DNA of 64,000 nucleotides, from the NCBI RefSeq assembly GCF_030373245.1, contig NZ_JAUCZF010000003.1:62001-126000 (forward strand), read 5' to 3'. Below the pieces are notes generated by a model, which was given only the letters and a program-made list of their open reading frames with translations, was not told the DNA's origin and ran no database searches. The translations under genes were made by a program, and so were the position numbers. The DNA is from Hydrogenophaga sp. (GTDB taxonomy: Bacteria > Pseudomonadota > Gammaproteobacteria > Burkholderiales > Burkholderiaceae_C). This document shows, piece after piece, positions 25,315 through 34,302 of the stretch (positions are counted from its first letter, which is position 1; each line of letters starts with the position of its first letter).

Positions 25315-25443
25315 CTGGTGCGATCGGACTCACGCGTCTTGCATGTTGCTAAGTTGCCAACACGTTCAACAGCGAAACGCCTGGGTGTGATGCGATGTGA
25401 AGCCTATGTTGCGCGATGTAGTACTGCTTTGCTCCAGCAGAAA

Positions 25444-27042
25444 CTACCAGAGCGACCAACTTCCGGTCGTCAATATGTAGACCGATAGCAGCCCGTTGGT
25501 CGTTGCATGAGCAACGAATGCATCGGCAATGTTGTTGCGATAGATTCGAACCAGTCCGTATGCCACTCCTGCAAGCAGACCAGCTATCCACGCACTATGG
25601 AGCATGCCAAACAGAATTGAGGATACGGCTAGTGCGAGCCATGGAAAATGTGTCCGTCCGTTCACGCTGTGGCCAGTACCAAGCCATTCGAACAGATAGC
25701 CACGAAAGGCAAGCTCCTCGGCCAGAGGCACGGTGATCACAGCACCCATGGTTCTGACCACCAGCCAAGCGATCAGCAGTCCGGAAGGTATCTCATGCAG
25801 GTGCTGGTCGATCATGGGGCTTGCTGCAGGATCGTCTGGAACCAGCAGCAGCCAGAGCAAGAACACCAGTACACCGACTGCCACCGCAAACCAGGTGACT
25901 CGAAACGAAATGCTGCGATAGTGCCGCCAGAGAAGGGCCAGTGCACATGCCGTGAGAACGACCCGAATCGGATACCACCAGTCGACTGTGATGGTCATGG
26001 CCGACGTGATGAGCGTCGCCGACAGCATCACCACCAGCGGGATCAGCAGCGCCATCCTGAAACTGATCGGCTGTGCGCTCAATGTTTGAGGTGATCGGCT
26101 GAACAGCGCGCTGCTGTGCGCTAGCAGCAGTATGCAGGCTGTGACCAGAACGAAACTGATCCAGCCGGCCATGCTGTGAAACCCGCCCAGCGCCAGCTCT
26201 GGCGAAATCTCGGCACCGATGCCAATCAATGCCGCGATGCGAAAGATATTGAACAGCCAGATCGTGGCCACGCCCAGGGGTAGCAGCAACAGCGCTTGGG
26301 GAAAGCGGAAATCCTGGCGGAAGATGGTCAGATAAAACCCGGTGAATATCAGCACCAGCCCGATGCCTTCGTAGCCGGAGCACACGGCTGCAATCTCAAC
26401 AACGAAGTCGCCGACCCCGAGAATGCGTTGCTGCGGGTCGACAACGACATCGGCGTAAAACAGCTGAAGCACTGAGGTTGCCACGTCAAAAGTGGCACCG
26501 CTTAGTGGATCCCACAGGCCCTGAGTAACCAGCGTGAATCCCCAGGTCAGCGTGGCGATGGCGCAGGCAAAACCAATGGTGATCGCCTCTTCCCGCGCAA
26601 ACCGTAGGCAAAATTTGATGGGAGCGATTGTGCTCAGCCAAAGCACTGCGACCAATACCAGTGCAGCCAACCAGAACAGGGGAAAAGGGATTGCAGGCCC
26701 TTCCCAACGACTCGTTGTCGTCGAAAAGACCAGGTAGGTCAGGGCGAAAAACAGCAGATAGGCGATGAGCTGCAGCGAGAGCCACAAATGGTAGCTATGA
26801 CCATCGGCGGCCACTTGTAGATGCCGGCTCCATTGCTTCAACCTGGGGCCCAGCGCCACCAGGAGCGCAACGACCCAGATGAACAGGATTTTTGATGCAG
26901 CACCTGCATGCCCCAACCACCCATAGCCGGCCGCGGCGTGCTGTTGCGGCAGTGTGCTCGCATCAAAAGCAACAGAGATTGCCAAAGCCTCGCCAACAAT
27001 CAGCAGAACGAGCGAGAAAAGTCGGGCGGTGGTGGTTCGCAT
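25444..27042 (-). CDS. xrtE: Exosortase E fused to CAAX-type (CPBP) protease, VPEID-CTERM system
   Basis: This 532-residue polytopic membrane enzyme has two catalytic units. The exosortase half carries the triad Cys221 (AAVCSGYEG), Arg268 (FNIFRIAALIG) and His289 (GGFHSMAGW), as in proteases that cleave C-terminal sorting signals. The C-terminal half is a CPBP/CAAX-type intramembrane protease: AEELAFRGYLFEW (Glu442, Glu443), FGMLHSAW (His482) and AHATTNG (His512). This fusion is the known layout of exosortase E. The ATG at 27042 was chosen over the adjacent TTG. The gene lies 105 bp downstream of a gene for a VPELDG-type sorting substrate, its probable target. It looks less GC-rich than its neighbours. 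Confidence 0.92.
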   Translation of the reverse strand: MRTTTARLFSLVLLIVGEALAISVAFDASTLPQQHAAAGYGWLGHAGAASKILFIWVVALLVALGPRLKQWSRHLQVAADGHSYHLWLSLQLIAYLLFFALTYLVFSTTTSRWEGPAIPFPLFWLAALVLVAVLWLSTIAPIKFCLRFAREEAITIGFACAIATLTWGFTLVTQGLWDPLSGATFDVATSVLQLFYADVVVDPQQRILGVGDFVVEIAAVCSGYEGIGLVLIFTGFYLTIFRQDFRFPQALLLLPLGVATIWLFNIFRIAALIGIGAEISPELALGGFHSMAGWISFVLVTACILLLAHSSALFSRSPQTLSAQPISFRMALLIPLVVMLSATLITSAMTITVDWWYPIRVVLTACALALLWRHYRSISFRVTWFAVAVGVLVFLLWLLLVPDDPAASPMIDQHLHEIPSGLLIAWLVVRTMGAVITVPLAEELAFRGYLFEWLGTGHSVNGRTHFPWLALAVSSILFGMLHSAWIAGLLAGVAYGLVRIYRNNIADAFVAHATTNGLLSVYILTTGSWSLW

Positions 27043-27147
27043 CAACGAGCAAACAACCCAGCACGAGCCGTTGCAGATCAGGTGCTGGATTGTGGATGGC
27101 CTCTCAACCGACCAAGGGAAACGGCCAGTTGGCAGATGGAGAAAGGA

Positions 27148-27420
27148 TCAGCGCGAGCGACGCTTCTCGCGAATCAGGCCACCCACGGCGAGGGTCAACC
27201 CAAGCGCCATCACTGCCATGCTGCCATCCAGCTCCGGTACGGCCGTCGGCTTGGTCGCCGTCGCGTTGCTTTTGCTTCCCCTGTTGTCGGGTTTCTCTGT
27301 TTTTTCTTTCAAGCTATTCATTGCAAAGTCACGCTTGATGCCGCTGGAGTTACCGAAAGCCATAGCGTTGCTAGCGAGGAGCAGGCCCACAAGCAGTGCA
27401 AGAGGAGTCTTGTAAGTCAT
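27148..27420 (-). CDS. VPEID-CTERM sorting-domain protein, predicted exosortase E substrate
   Basis: This 90-residue protein has a Sec signal peptide (about 1-21, ending SNAMA) and a Ser/Asn/Lys/Thr-rich mature segment (22-60). Its C-terminal tripartite sorting signal consists of VPELDG (61-66), a transmembrane helix (about 68-83) and the basic tail REKRRSR. The motif is a Leu variant of the VPEID signature recognised by exosortase E. Cleavage at the motif would leave a peptide of only about 40 residues. It lies directly upstream of the exosortase gene on the same strand. The coding sequence is visibly AT-richer than the surrounding genes, hinting at transfer. Confidence 0.85.
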   Translation of the reverse strand: MTYKTPLALLVGLLLASNAMAFGNSSGIKRDFAMNSLKEKTEKPDNRGSKSNATATKPTAVPELDGSMAVMALGLTLAVGGLIREKRRSR

Positions 27421-27463
27421 TTTTTCCGATCGAACATGTAATAAAAACAGACTAAAACTTTGC

Positions 27464-27480
27464 TGTAAACACTGTCTACA
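27464..27480. promoter_or_regulatory. 17-bp imperfect dyad upstream of the VPEID-CTERM gene
   Basis: TGTAAAC-ACT-GTCTACA has 7-bp arms with one mismatch. It lies 44-60 bp before the ATG of the sorting substrate, at promoter distance, and is a candidate regulator-binding site for the exosortase E unit. Confidence 0.45.
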
Positions 27481-27713
27481 TGCCTAAATGTTAACTTATT
27501 TGCTTATTCGTTAGTAAATGTTTCGGTCGGTTGCCGTGAGATTTTTCGCATCTCTATGGAGTTGGCATAGGCTGAGAGGGAAATGATGACCACCTGAATC
27601 GCAGGCCGTGCTTCCAGGGTTTCTCTCATCTCGGCTTTGATCAGCTGAATGGCAGGTCAAAGCTTCAAGCGCAGATGCTCAAGGCGCATACTCACCGCAT
27701 CGCTTCAACGAGC

Positions 27714-27745
27714 AAAAATGCCCCGGACGGTTTCCCGCCCGGGGC
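27714..27745 (-). terminator. Intrinsic terminator of the pyruvate dehydrogenase operon
   Basis: Read on the minus strand, GCCCCGG pairs with CCGGGGC (27739-27745 with 27720-27726), with three more pairs beyond a mismatch, and is followed by TTTTT (27718-27714). It lies 28 bp after the lpdA stop. Confidence 0.9.
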
Positions 27746-27772
27746 TTTCGCTTTGTGCAGCGCTAAGTACGC

Positions 27773-29608
27773 CTACTTTTTCGCAGGCGGCAGATCCGTG
27801 CAAGACCCGTGCGCCACTTCCGCCGCCATGCCGATGCTCTCGCCCAGCGTGGGGTGTGGGTGGATGGTCTTGCCGATGTCCACCGCGTCGGCGCCCATCT
27901 CGATGGCGAGAGCGATCTCGCCGATCATGTCGCCGGCGTGCGTGCCGACCATGCCGCCGCCCAGGATCTTGCCGTGGCCATGGGCCTCCGGACTGTCGTC
28001 GAACAGCAGCTTGGTGACGCCTTCATCGCGGCCGTTGGCGATGGCGCGGCCTGATGCCGTCCAGGGGAACAGGCCCTTCTTGACCTTGATGCCCTGCGCC
28101 TTGGCCTGGTCTTCCGTGAGACCCACCCAGGCCACCTCGGGGTCGGTGTAGGCCACGCTTGGAATGACGCGGGCGTTGAACGCGGCGGCTGCCAGCTCTT
28201 TGTTGTCTTGCAGTTCACCGGCAATCACTTCAGCTGCCACGTGCGCCTCGTGCACCGCCTTGTGCGCCAGCATGGGCTGGCCCACGATGTCGCCGATGGC
28301 GAAGATGTGCGGCACGTTGGTGCGCATCTGGATGTCGACATTGATGAAGCCACGGTCGGTCACGGCCACACCGGCCTTGTCGGCAGCGATCTTCTTGCCG
28401 TTGGGCGTGCGGCCTACGGCCTGCAGCACCAGGTCGTACACCTGTGGCGCGGGGGCGGTACCGCCCTCTTCCGCTGCCGCGAACGTCACCTCGATGCCTT
28501 CGGGCGTGGCCTTGGCCCCCACCGTCTTGGTCTTGAGCATGATGTTGTCGAAGCGGTGGGCGTTCATCTTCTGCCAGATCTTGACCAGGTCGCGGTCGGC
28601 GCCCTGCATCAGGCCGTCCATCATCTCCACCACGTCCAGTCGGGCACCCAGCGTGCTGTAGACCGTGCCCATTTCCAGGCCGATGATGCCGCCGCCCAAG
28701 ATCAGCATGCGCTTGGGCACTTCCTTGAGCGCGAGCGCGCCGGTGCTGTCGACCACGCGCGGATCGTCGGGCATGAAAGGCAGGCGCACGGCTTGCGAAC
28801 CAGCGGCGATGATGGCTTTCTTGAAAGCCACGGTCTGCTTTTTGCCGGTTTTCTCCTGGGCTGTGCCGCTGGTTTCTTCCACCTCCAGGTGGTTGGCGCC
28901 GACAAACGAACCGTATCCGCGCACGATGGTGACCTTGCGCATCTTGGCCATGGCGGCCAGGCCGCCGGTGAGCTTGCCAATGACCTTTTCTTTGTGGGTG
29001 CGCAGTTTGTTGATGTCGACCTTGGGCGCACCGAAGTCCACGCCCAGATCGGCCATGTGGCTGACTTCGTCCATCACCGCGGCCACGTGCAGCAGCGCTT
29101 TGGACGGGATGCAACCCACGTTCAGACAAACGCCGCCAATGGTGGCGTACCGCTCCACGAGCACCACTTTGAGGCCCAGGTCGGCGGCGCGGAACGCGGC
29201 GGAATAACCACCGGGACCGCCGCCGAGCACGAGCAGGTCGCAATCCATATCTGCTGAACCGCCGAAGCTCGCGGCTGCAGGCGCCACCACCGGAGCGGGG
29301 GCAGCAGCAGCGGGCGCCGGTGCAGCCGCTGCGGGCGAAGCGGCGGGCGCCGCAGGAGCGCTGGCGGCGCCCGCAGCTTCGAGCACCAGCACCACGCTGC
29401 CCTGCTTGACCTTGTCGCCCAGCTTCACCTTGAGTTCTTTCACCACGCCGGCGTGCGACGAGGGGATTTCCATCGAAGCCTTGTCCGACTCCACGGTGAT
29501 GAGCGATTGCTCGGCCTTGACGGTGTCGCCGGATTTGACCAGCAACTCGATGACCGCCACTTCGTCGAAGTCGCCAATGTCGGGAACTTGAATATCGATC
29601 AGTGCCAT
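27773..29608 (-). CDS. lpdA: Dihydrolipoyl dehydrogenase (E3) with N-terminal lipoyl domain
   Basis: This 611-residue E3 component of the pyruvate dehydrogenase complex reoxidises dihydrolipoamide with NAD+. A lipoyl domain occupies residues 1-80 (lipoylated Lys43 in ESDKASMEI), followed by an Ala/Pro linker. The flavoprotein part has GGGPGGYSA (129 onward) and the redox disulfide [13 protein letters not shown] (Cys161, Cys166). A lipoyl domain on E3 is known from Cupriavidus and Neisseria enzymes but absent from the E. coli type. It starts at ATG with an AAGGAA site, nine bases after the aceF stop, and is the last gene before the terminator. Confidence 0.97.
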   Translation of the reverse strand: MALIDIQVPDIGDFDEVAVIELLVKSGDTVKAEQSLITVESDKASMEIPSSHAGVVKELKVKLGDKVKQGSVVLVLEAAGAASAPAAPAASPAAAAPAPAAAAPAPVVAPAAASFGGSADMDCDLLVLGGGPGGYSAAFRAADLGLKVVLVERYATIGGVCLNVGCIPSKALLHVAAVMDEVSHMADLGVDFGAPKVDINKLRTHKEKVIGKLTGGLAAMAKMRKVTIVRGYGSFVGANHLEVEETSGTAQEKTGKKQTVAFKKAIIAAGSQAVRLPFMPDDPRVVDSTGALALKEVPKRMLILGGGIIGLEMGTVYSTLGARLDVVEMMDGLMQGADRDLVKIWQKMNAHRFDNIMLKTKTVGAKATPEGIEVTFAAAEEGGTAPAPQVYDLVLQAVGRTPNGKKIAADKAGVAVTDRGFINVDIQMRTNVPHIFAIGDIVGQPMLAHKAVHEAHVAAEVIAGELQDNKELAAAAFNARVIPSVAYTDPEVAWVGLTEDQAKAQGIKVKKGLFPWTASGRAIANGRDEGVTKLLFDDSPEAHGHGKILGGGMVGTHAGDMIGEIALAIEMGADAVDIGKTIHPHPTLGESIGMAAEVAHGSCTDLPPAKK

Positions 29609-29617
29609 CGCGATTCC

Positions 29618-31252
29618 TTAAAGAAGAACACGACGGAAATCGCCGAGGATCTGGCCGAGGTAGGCGTTGAAGCGAGCGGCAGCGGCGCCGTCGATGACGC
29701 GGTGGTCCCAGGTCAGCGACAGCGGGAGCATCAGGCGCGGCACGAACTGCTTGCCGTCCCACACCGGTTCCATGTTGCTCTTGCAGACGCCGAGGATGGC
29801 GACTTCGGGCGCGTTGATGATGGGCGTGAAATACCGGCCACCGATGCCGCCGAGCGACGAGATGGTGAAGGTGGCTCCGCTCATTTCGGCCGGGCTCAGT
29901 TTGCCATCGCGCGCCTTCTTGGCGAGTTCGCCCATTTCCTGGCTGATCTGCAGCACGCCTTTCTTATCGGCGTCCTTGATCACCGGCACCATCAGGCCGT
30001 TGGGCGTGTCGGCCGCAAAGCCGATGTGCCAGTACTGCTTGTAGACCAGCGAGTCGCCGTCGATCGAGCTGTTGAACTCCGGGAATTTTTTGAGCGCGGC
30101 CACCGAGGCCTTGATCAGGAAAGCCAGCATGGTCACCTTGACGCCGCTCTTCTCGTTCTCCTTGTTGGTGGAGACGCGGAAGGCTTCTAGGTCGGTGATG
30201 TCGGCGTCGTCGTGGTTGGTGACGGCCGGGATCATGACCGCGTTGCGCAGCAGGTTGGCGCCGCTGATCTTCTTGATGCGACCCATCTCCTTGCGTTCGA
30301 TGGGACCGAACTTGGCGAAGTCGACCTTGGGCCAGGGGATCAGGCCCAGTTCGGAACCGCCAACGCCGCTCGCAGGCGCTTTGGCCGCCTGGGCCTGCGT
30401 CTGGGTGCTGCCACTCATCACCGACTGGGTGAACTTCTGGATGTCTTCGGCGGTGATCCGTCCCTTGAGGCCCGAGCCCTTGATCTCGGCCAGCGGCACG
30501 CCGAGCTCGCGCGCGAACTTGCGCACCGAAGGCGACGCGTGGGGCAGGCCCACAGCCGGGCTGGCGGTCGGGTTGTGGGCCGGTGCGGCAATGCTGGGTG
30601 CGACAGGCGCGATAGCTGCCGCTGCAGGCGCCACAGATTCCGGAGCGGACGCAGCTGGCGCTGAAGCGGCAGCTCCTGCAGTCCCCTCGAGCACGGCCAG
30701 CAGATCACCGATGTTGACCGTATCACCCACCTTGACCTTCAACTCCTTCAACACCCCAGCATGGCTCGACGGAATCTCCATCGACGCCTTGTCGGACTCG
30801 ACCGTGATCAGGCTTTGCTCGACTTTGATGGTGTCCCCTGGCTTGACGAAGACCTCGATCACCGCCACGTCCTTGAAGTCACCGATGTCAGGCACCATGA
30901 CCTCGACCCGCCCGCCACCGGCTGTGACTACCGGGGCCGCTGCGGCTGCCGGAGCAGGTGCCTGAACAGGCGCGGGAGCGGCAGCAGCAGCGGGCGCCGC
31001 GGCTGCAGCCTCGCCGACAGCCTCTACAACCAACACCACCGAGCCCTCTTTCACCTTGTCGCCCAGGGCCACGCGCAGTTCCTTGACCACACCCGCCGTG
31101 CTCGACGGAATCTCCATCGACGCCTTGTCCGACTCGACAGTGATCAGCGACTGTTCGGCCGCCACCGTGTCACCTGGCTTGACCAGCAACTCGATCACCG
31201 CCACTTCATCAAAGTCACCGATGTCTGGGACCTTCACTTCTATCAATGCCAT
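29618..31252 (-). CDS. aceF: Dihydrolipoamide acetyltransferase (E2) of pyruvate dehydrogenase
   Basis: This 544-residue E2 core protein has two lipoyl domains (lipoyl lysines Lys43 and Lys155, each in [10 protein letters not shown]), Ala/Pro-rich swinging linkers, a peripheral subunit-binding domain (ASPSVRKFARELGVPL, about residue 250), and the catalytic domain ending with the DHRVIDG active-site motif. It transfers acetyl groups from E1 to CoA. GGAG six bases before the ATG at 31252 fixes the start; the longer frame to 31264 includes that ribosome site. It lies between aceE and lpdA. Confidence 0.97.
   Translation of the reverse strand: MALIEVKVPDIGDFDEVAVIELLVKPGDTVAAEQSLITVESDKASMEIPSSTAGVVKELRVALGDKVKEGSVVLVVEAVGEAAAAAPAAAAAPAPVQAPAPAAAAAPVVTAGGGRVEVMVPDIGDFKDVAVIEVFVKPGDTIKVEQSLITVESDKASMEIPSSHAGVLKELKVKVGDTVNIGDLLAVLEGTAGAAASAPAASAPESVAPAAAAIAPVAPSIAAPAHNPTASPAVGLPHASPSVRKFARELGVPLAEIKGSGLKGRITAEDIQKFTQSVMSGSTQTQAQAAKAPASGVGGSELGLIPWPKVDFAKFGPIERKEMGRIKKISGANLLRNAVMIPAVTNHDDADITDLEAFRVSTNKENEKSGVKVTMLAFLIKASVAALKKFPEFNSSIDGDSLVYKQYWHIGFAADTPNGLMVPVIKDADKKGVLQISQEMGELAKKARDGKLSPAEMSGATFTISSLGGIGGRYFTPIINAPEVAILGVCKSNMEPVWDGKQFVPRLMLPLSLTWDHRVIDGAAAARFNAYLGQILGDFRRVLL
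30764..30793. repeat. 30-bp identical segment, copy in aceF lipoyl domain 2
   Basis: These 30 bases are identical to 31100-31129. They encode the region around the lipoylated lysine. Identity at synonymous positions suggests recent duplication or gene conversion between the two lipoyl domains. Confidence 0.8.
31100..31129. repeat. 30-bp identical segment, copy in aceF lipoyl domain 1
   Basis: This is the partner of 30764-30793, 336 bp away, in the first lipoyl domain. The flanking codons are also very similar but not identical. Confidence 0.8.
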
Positions 31253-31357
31253 GTCTGTCTCCAATCAGATATTCGCAACGCTGCGCGCCAGTACTTCAAC
31301 CCGGGAGGCCACCGATCTGGCTTGGCCAGTCGGCAGGCTCTCACGCCCTTGAGGGGG

Positions 31358-31374
31358 AAGCGCCGGAGGCGCTT
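31358..31374. repeat. Stem-loop between aceE and aceF
   Basis: AAGCGCC (31358-31364) pairs with GGCGCTT (31368-31374) around a GGA loop, in the 133-bp spacer between aceE and aceF. There is no T-tract. It may mark an RNA processing point that sets different E1 and E2 levels. Confidence 0.5.
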
Positions 31375-31385
31375 TGGGCGATGGG

Positions 31386-34088
31386 TTATGCGTACAGCGG
31401 GTTGATCTTGTCCACTTTGATGCCGTACTTCTTCAGCGCCTCTGCCACCTTGGCCACTGGCACGGAGCCGTCTTCGCTCAGCGCCTTGAGAGCGGCCACC
31501 ACGATGTAGTGGCGATTGACCTCAAAGTGCTCGCGCAGCCTGACACGGAAATCGGAACGGCCAAAACCGTCGGTACCCAACACCTTGTAGGTGCGTCCCT
31601 TGGGAATGAACGGGCGAATCTGCTCGGCGTAAGCTTTCATGTAGTCGGTTGACGCCACAACCGGCCCGGCGTGTTGACTCAGCTGCTGTCCCACGAACGG
31701 CACACGCGGCGTCTCCAGCGGATGCAGCAGGTTCCAGCGCTCGGCGTCCTGACCGTCGCGGGTCAGTTCGTTGAAGCTCGGGCAGCTCCACACGTCGGCC
31801 GCGATTCCCCAGTCTTTCTCCAGCAGTTCCTGCGCAGCAATCGACTCACGCAGAATCGTGCCCGAGCCCAGCAGCTGCACGCGCTGCTTGAGCTGGGCGC
31901 CCGGCTTGCAGAGGTACATGCCCTTGATGATCTGGTCTTCGGTACCAGGCGTGAGACCCGGCATGGCGTAGTTTTCGTTCAGCAACGTCAGGTAGTAGAA
32001 GACGTTGTCCTGTTTTTCAACCATGCGCTTCAAGCCATGGTGCAGGATCACACCGACTTCGTGCGCGAAGGTCGGGTCGTAGCTGATGCAGTTGGGGATG
32101 GTGCCCGCCAGGATGTGGCTGTGGCCGTCTTCGTGCTGAAGACCTTCGCCGTTGAGCGTGGTCCGGCCCGAAGTACCGCCGAGCAGAAAACCGCGCGCCT
32201 GCATGTCGCCCGCTGCCCAAGCGAGGTCCCCGATGCGCTGGAAGCCGAACATGGAGTAATAGACGTAGAACGGGATCATGATCCGGTTGCTCGTGCTGTA
32301 ACTCGTGGCCGCCGCGATCCAGCTGCTCATGCCGCCCGCTTCGTTGATGCCTTCCTGCAGAATCTGACCGGCCTTGTCTTCCTTGTAATACATGACCTGG
32401 TCTTTGTCGACCGGGGTGTACTGCTGGCCTGCCGGGTTGTAGATGCCGATCTGGCGGAACAGGCCCTCCATGCCGAAGGTGCGGGCCTCGTCGACCAGAA
32501 TCGGTACCACGCGGGGACCGATTTCCTTTTCTCGCAGCAGCTGAGTCAGAAAGCGCACATAGGCCTGCGTGGTGGAGATTTCCCGGCCTTCGGCAGTTGG
32601 CTCGATGACGGCCTTGAAGGTCTCGATCGGCGGTACGGTGAACGTTTCGTCGGCCTTGGTGCGGCGGTGCGGCAGGTAGCCGCCGAGCGCTTTGCGGCGC
32701 TCGTGGAGGTACTTCATTTCCGGGGTGTCATCTGCCGGCTTGTAGAACGGCAGTTCAGCCAGCTGGCTGTCGGGGATCGGAATGTTGAAGCGATCGCGGA
32801 AGAACCTGATGTCTTCATCGCTCAGTTTCTTGGTCTGGTGAACCGTATTCTTGCCCTCGCCCACCTTGCCCATGCCAAAGCCCTTGACGGTCTTGATCAG
32901 CAACACGGTTGGCTGGCCCGTGGTTTTCACAGCAGCATCGAACGCGGCGTAGACCTTCTTGGAGTCGTGACCACCGCGACGAAGGTCGCCGATTTCTTCA
33001 TCGCTCATGTGGGCGACCATTTCGAGCGTGCGAGGATCGCGACCGAAGAAATGCTTGCGGACATAGGCGCCGTCGTTGGCTTTGAAGGCCTGGTAGTCGC
33101 CGTCGTTGCACTCCATCATGATCTTGCGCAGCGCGCCGTCCTTGTCAGCAGCCAGGAGCGGATCCCACTGACTGCCCCAGATCAGCTTGATCACGTTCCA
33201 GCCCGAACCGCGGAACTCGCCTTCAAGCTCTTGGATGATCTTGCCGTTGCCACGAACCGGGCCGTCCAGGCGTTGCAGGTTGCAATTGATCACGAAGATC
33301 AGGTTGTCCAGCTTTTCCCGAGCCGCCAGGCCAATGGCACCCAGCGATTCCACCTCGTCCATCTCGCCATCACCACAAAACACCCAGACCTTGCGGTTTT
33401 CGGTGTTGGCGATGCCGCGCGCATGCAGGTACTTCAGGAAACGCGCCTGGTAGATCGCCATGAGGGGCCCCAGGCCCATCGACACCGTTGGGAACTGCCA
33501 GAAGTTGGGCATCAGCTTGGGATGCGGGTAGCTGGACAGGCCCTTGCCGTCCACTTCCTGGCGGAAGTTGAGCAATTGCTCTTCCGTCAGGCGGCCCTCC
33601 ATGTAGGCGCGGGCGTACACGCCGGGCGACACGTGACCTTGGATGAAGAGACAGTCACCGCCATGGTTTTCGCTCTCGGCGTGCCAGAAATGGTTGAAGC
33701 CGGCGCCAAACAGGCTGGCCAGCGAGGCAAAAGAGCCGATGTGGCCGCCGAGGTCCCCACCGTCCTCGGGATTGTGGCGGTTGGCCTTCACCACCATCGC
33801 CATGGCGTTCCAGCGCATGTAGGCGCGAAGACGCTGCTCGATTTCCAGGTTGCCGGGCGAACGTGCCTCCTGGCCGGGCTCGATCGTGTTCACGTAACCG
33901 GTGTTGGCCGAAAACGGCAGGTCGATGCTGTTTTGCCGGGCTTCTTCCAGCAACTGCTCCAGCAGAAAGTGCGCGCGCTCGGGGCCCTCGCGCTCGATCA
34001 CGGCGACCAGCGCCTCCATCCATTCGCGGGTTTCCTGGGCATCCAGGTCACCTGCACCGCGACCCTTGAGAGCGTCTGACGCTGACAT
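31386..34088 (-). CDS. aceE: Pyruvate dehydrogenase E1 component, homodimeric type
   Basis: This 900-residue single-chain E1 decarboxylates pyruvate with thiamine diphosphate and acetylates the E2 lipoyl groups. Visible signatures are FNHFWHAESENHGGDCLFIQGH, given here as its parts FNHFWH and GGDCLFIQGH, and the ThDP-Mg motif region VFCGDGEMDEVES ... FVINCNLQRLDGP. The length matches the E. coli and Cupriavidus type (about 887-895). AGGAG precedes the ATG at 34088. It opens the aceE-aceF-lpdA operon and is divergent from a sensor kinase/regulator pair. Confidence 0.98.
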   Translation of the reverse strand: MSASDALKGRGAGDLDAQETREWMEALVAVIEREGPERAHFLLEQLLEEARQNSIDLPFSANTGYVNTIEPGQEARSPGNLEIEQRLRAYMRWNAMAMVVKANRHNPEDGGDLGGHIGSFASLASLFGAGFNHFWHAESENHGGDCLFIQGHVSPGVYARAYMEGRLTEEQLLNFRQEVDGKGLSSYPHPKLMPNFWQFPTVSMGLGPLMAIYQARFLKYLHARGIANTENRKVWVFCGDGEMDEVESLGAIGLAAREKLDNLIFVINCNLQRLDGPVRGNGKIIQELEGEFRGSGWNVIKLIWGSQWDPLLAADKDGALRKIMMECNDGDYQAFKANDGAYVRKHFFGRDPRTLEMVAHMSDEEIGDLRRGGHDSKKVYAAFDAAVKTTGQPTVLLIKTVKGFGMGKVGEGKNTVHQTKKLSDEDIRFFRDRFNIPIPDSQLAELPFYKPADDTPEMKYLHERRKALGGYLPHRRTKADETFTVPPIETFKAVIEPTAEGREISTTQAYVRFLTQLLREKEIGPRVVPILVDEARTFGMEGLFRQIGIYNPAGQQYTPVDKDQVMYYKEDKAGQILQEGINEAGGMSSWIAAATSYSTSNRIMIPFYVYYSMFGFQRIGDLAWAAGDMQARGFLLGGTSGRTTLNGEGLQHEDGHSHILAGTIPNCISYDPTFAHEVGVILHHGLKRMVEKQDNVFYYLTLLNENYAMPGLTPGTEDQIIKGMYLCKPGAQLKQRVQLLGSGTILRESIAAQELLEKDWGIAADVWSCPSFNELTRDGQDAERWNLLHPLETPRVPFVGQQLSQHAGPVVASTDYMKAYAEQIRPFIPKGRTYKVLGTDGFGRSDFRVRLREHFEVNRHYIVVAALKALSEDGSVPVAKVAEALKKYGIKVDKINPLYA

Positions 34089-34145
34089 GTTTGTCTCCTG
34101 TTGATTTGAAGTCGAGCTTAAGGCGGCTTTTGCACGCTGTCAGCG

Positions 34146-34174
34146 ATTTTGCCATCAACCGCAGGCCATTTCAA
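34146..34174 (-). promoter_or_regulatory. Candidate aceE promoter
   Basis: On the minus strand TTGAAA (34174-34169) and CAAAAT (34151-34146) are separated by 17 bp. The -35 matches 5 of 6 bases and the -10 matches 4 of 6. The start point would lie about 50 bp before the aceE ATG. The adjoining divergent region up to 34240 is AT-rich and may hold regulator sites. Confidence 0.45.
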
Positions 34175-34302
34175 TATGTGCTTTACGGTTTTGTCTTATG
34201 AAATTTTTTTGATGACAGATTGATGCATGCTTGACAAGCCGCAGAGGCGCTGGAGCGCAAGAAACCGCAACCAAGGCGCCCCTCACGTAGACTTGGGGCT
34301 TC

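Larger units (their letters stand above)
27421..27772. other. 352-bp region upstream of the VPEID-CTERM gene
   Basis: The first 120 bp are strongly AT-rich for this genome and should hold the promoter of the sorting-substrate gene; a 17-bp dyad lies at 27464-27480. The far end carries the lpdA terminator (27714-27745). Between them (about 27540-27710) I see no gene or recognisable element. Confidence 0.6.

Noticed and set aside
31671-34079. An 802-codon frame antisense to aceE, and similar long frames opposite carB and rseP-dxr
   Set aside because: These mirror strongly conserved enzymes on the other strand and show no recognisable protein features or start signals.
34231-34236. TTGACA as the -35 box of the PAS kinase gene
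   Set aside because: No acceptable -10 sequence lies 16-18 bp downstream on the plus strand.
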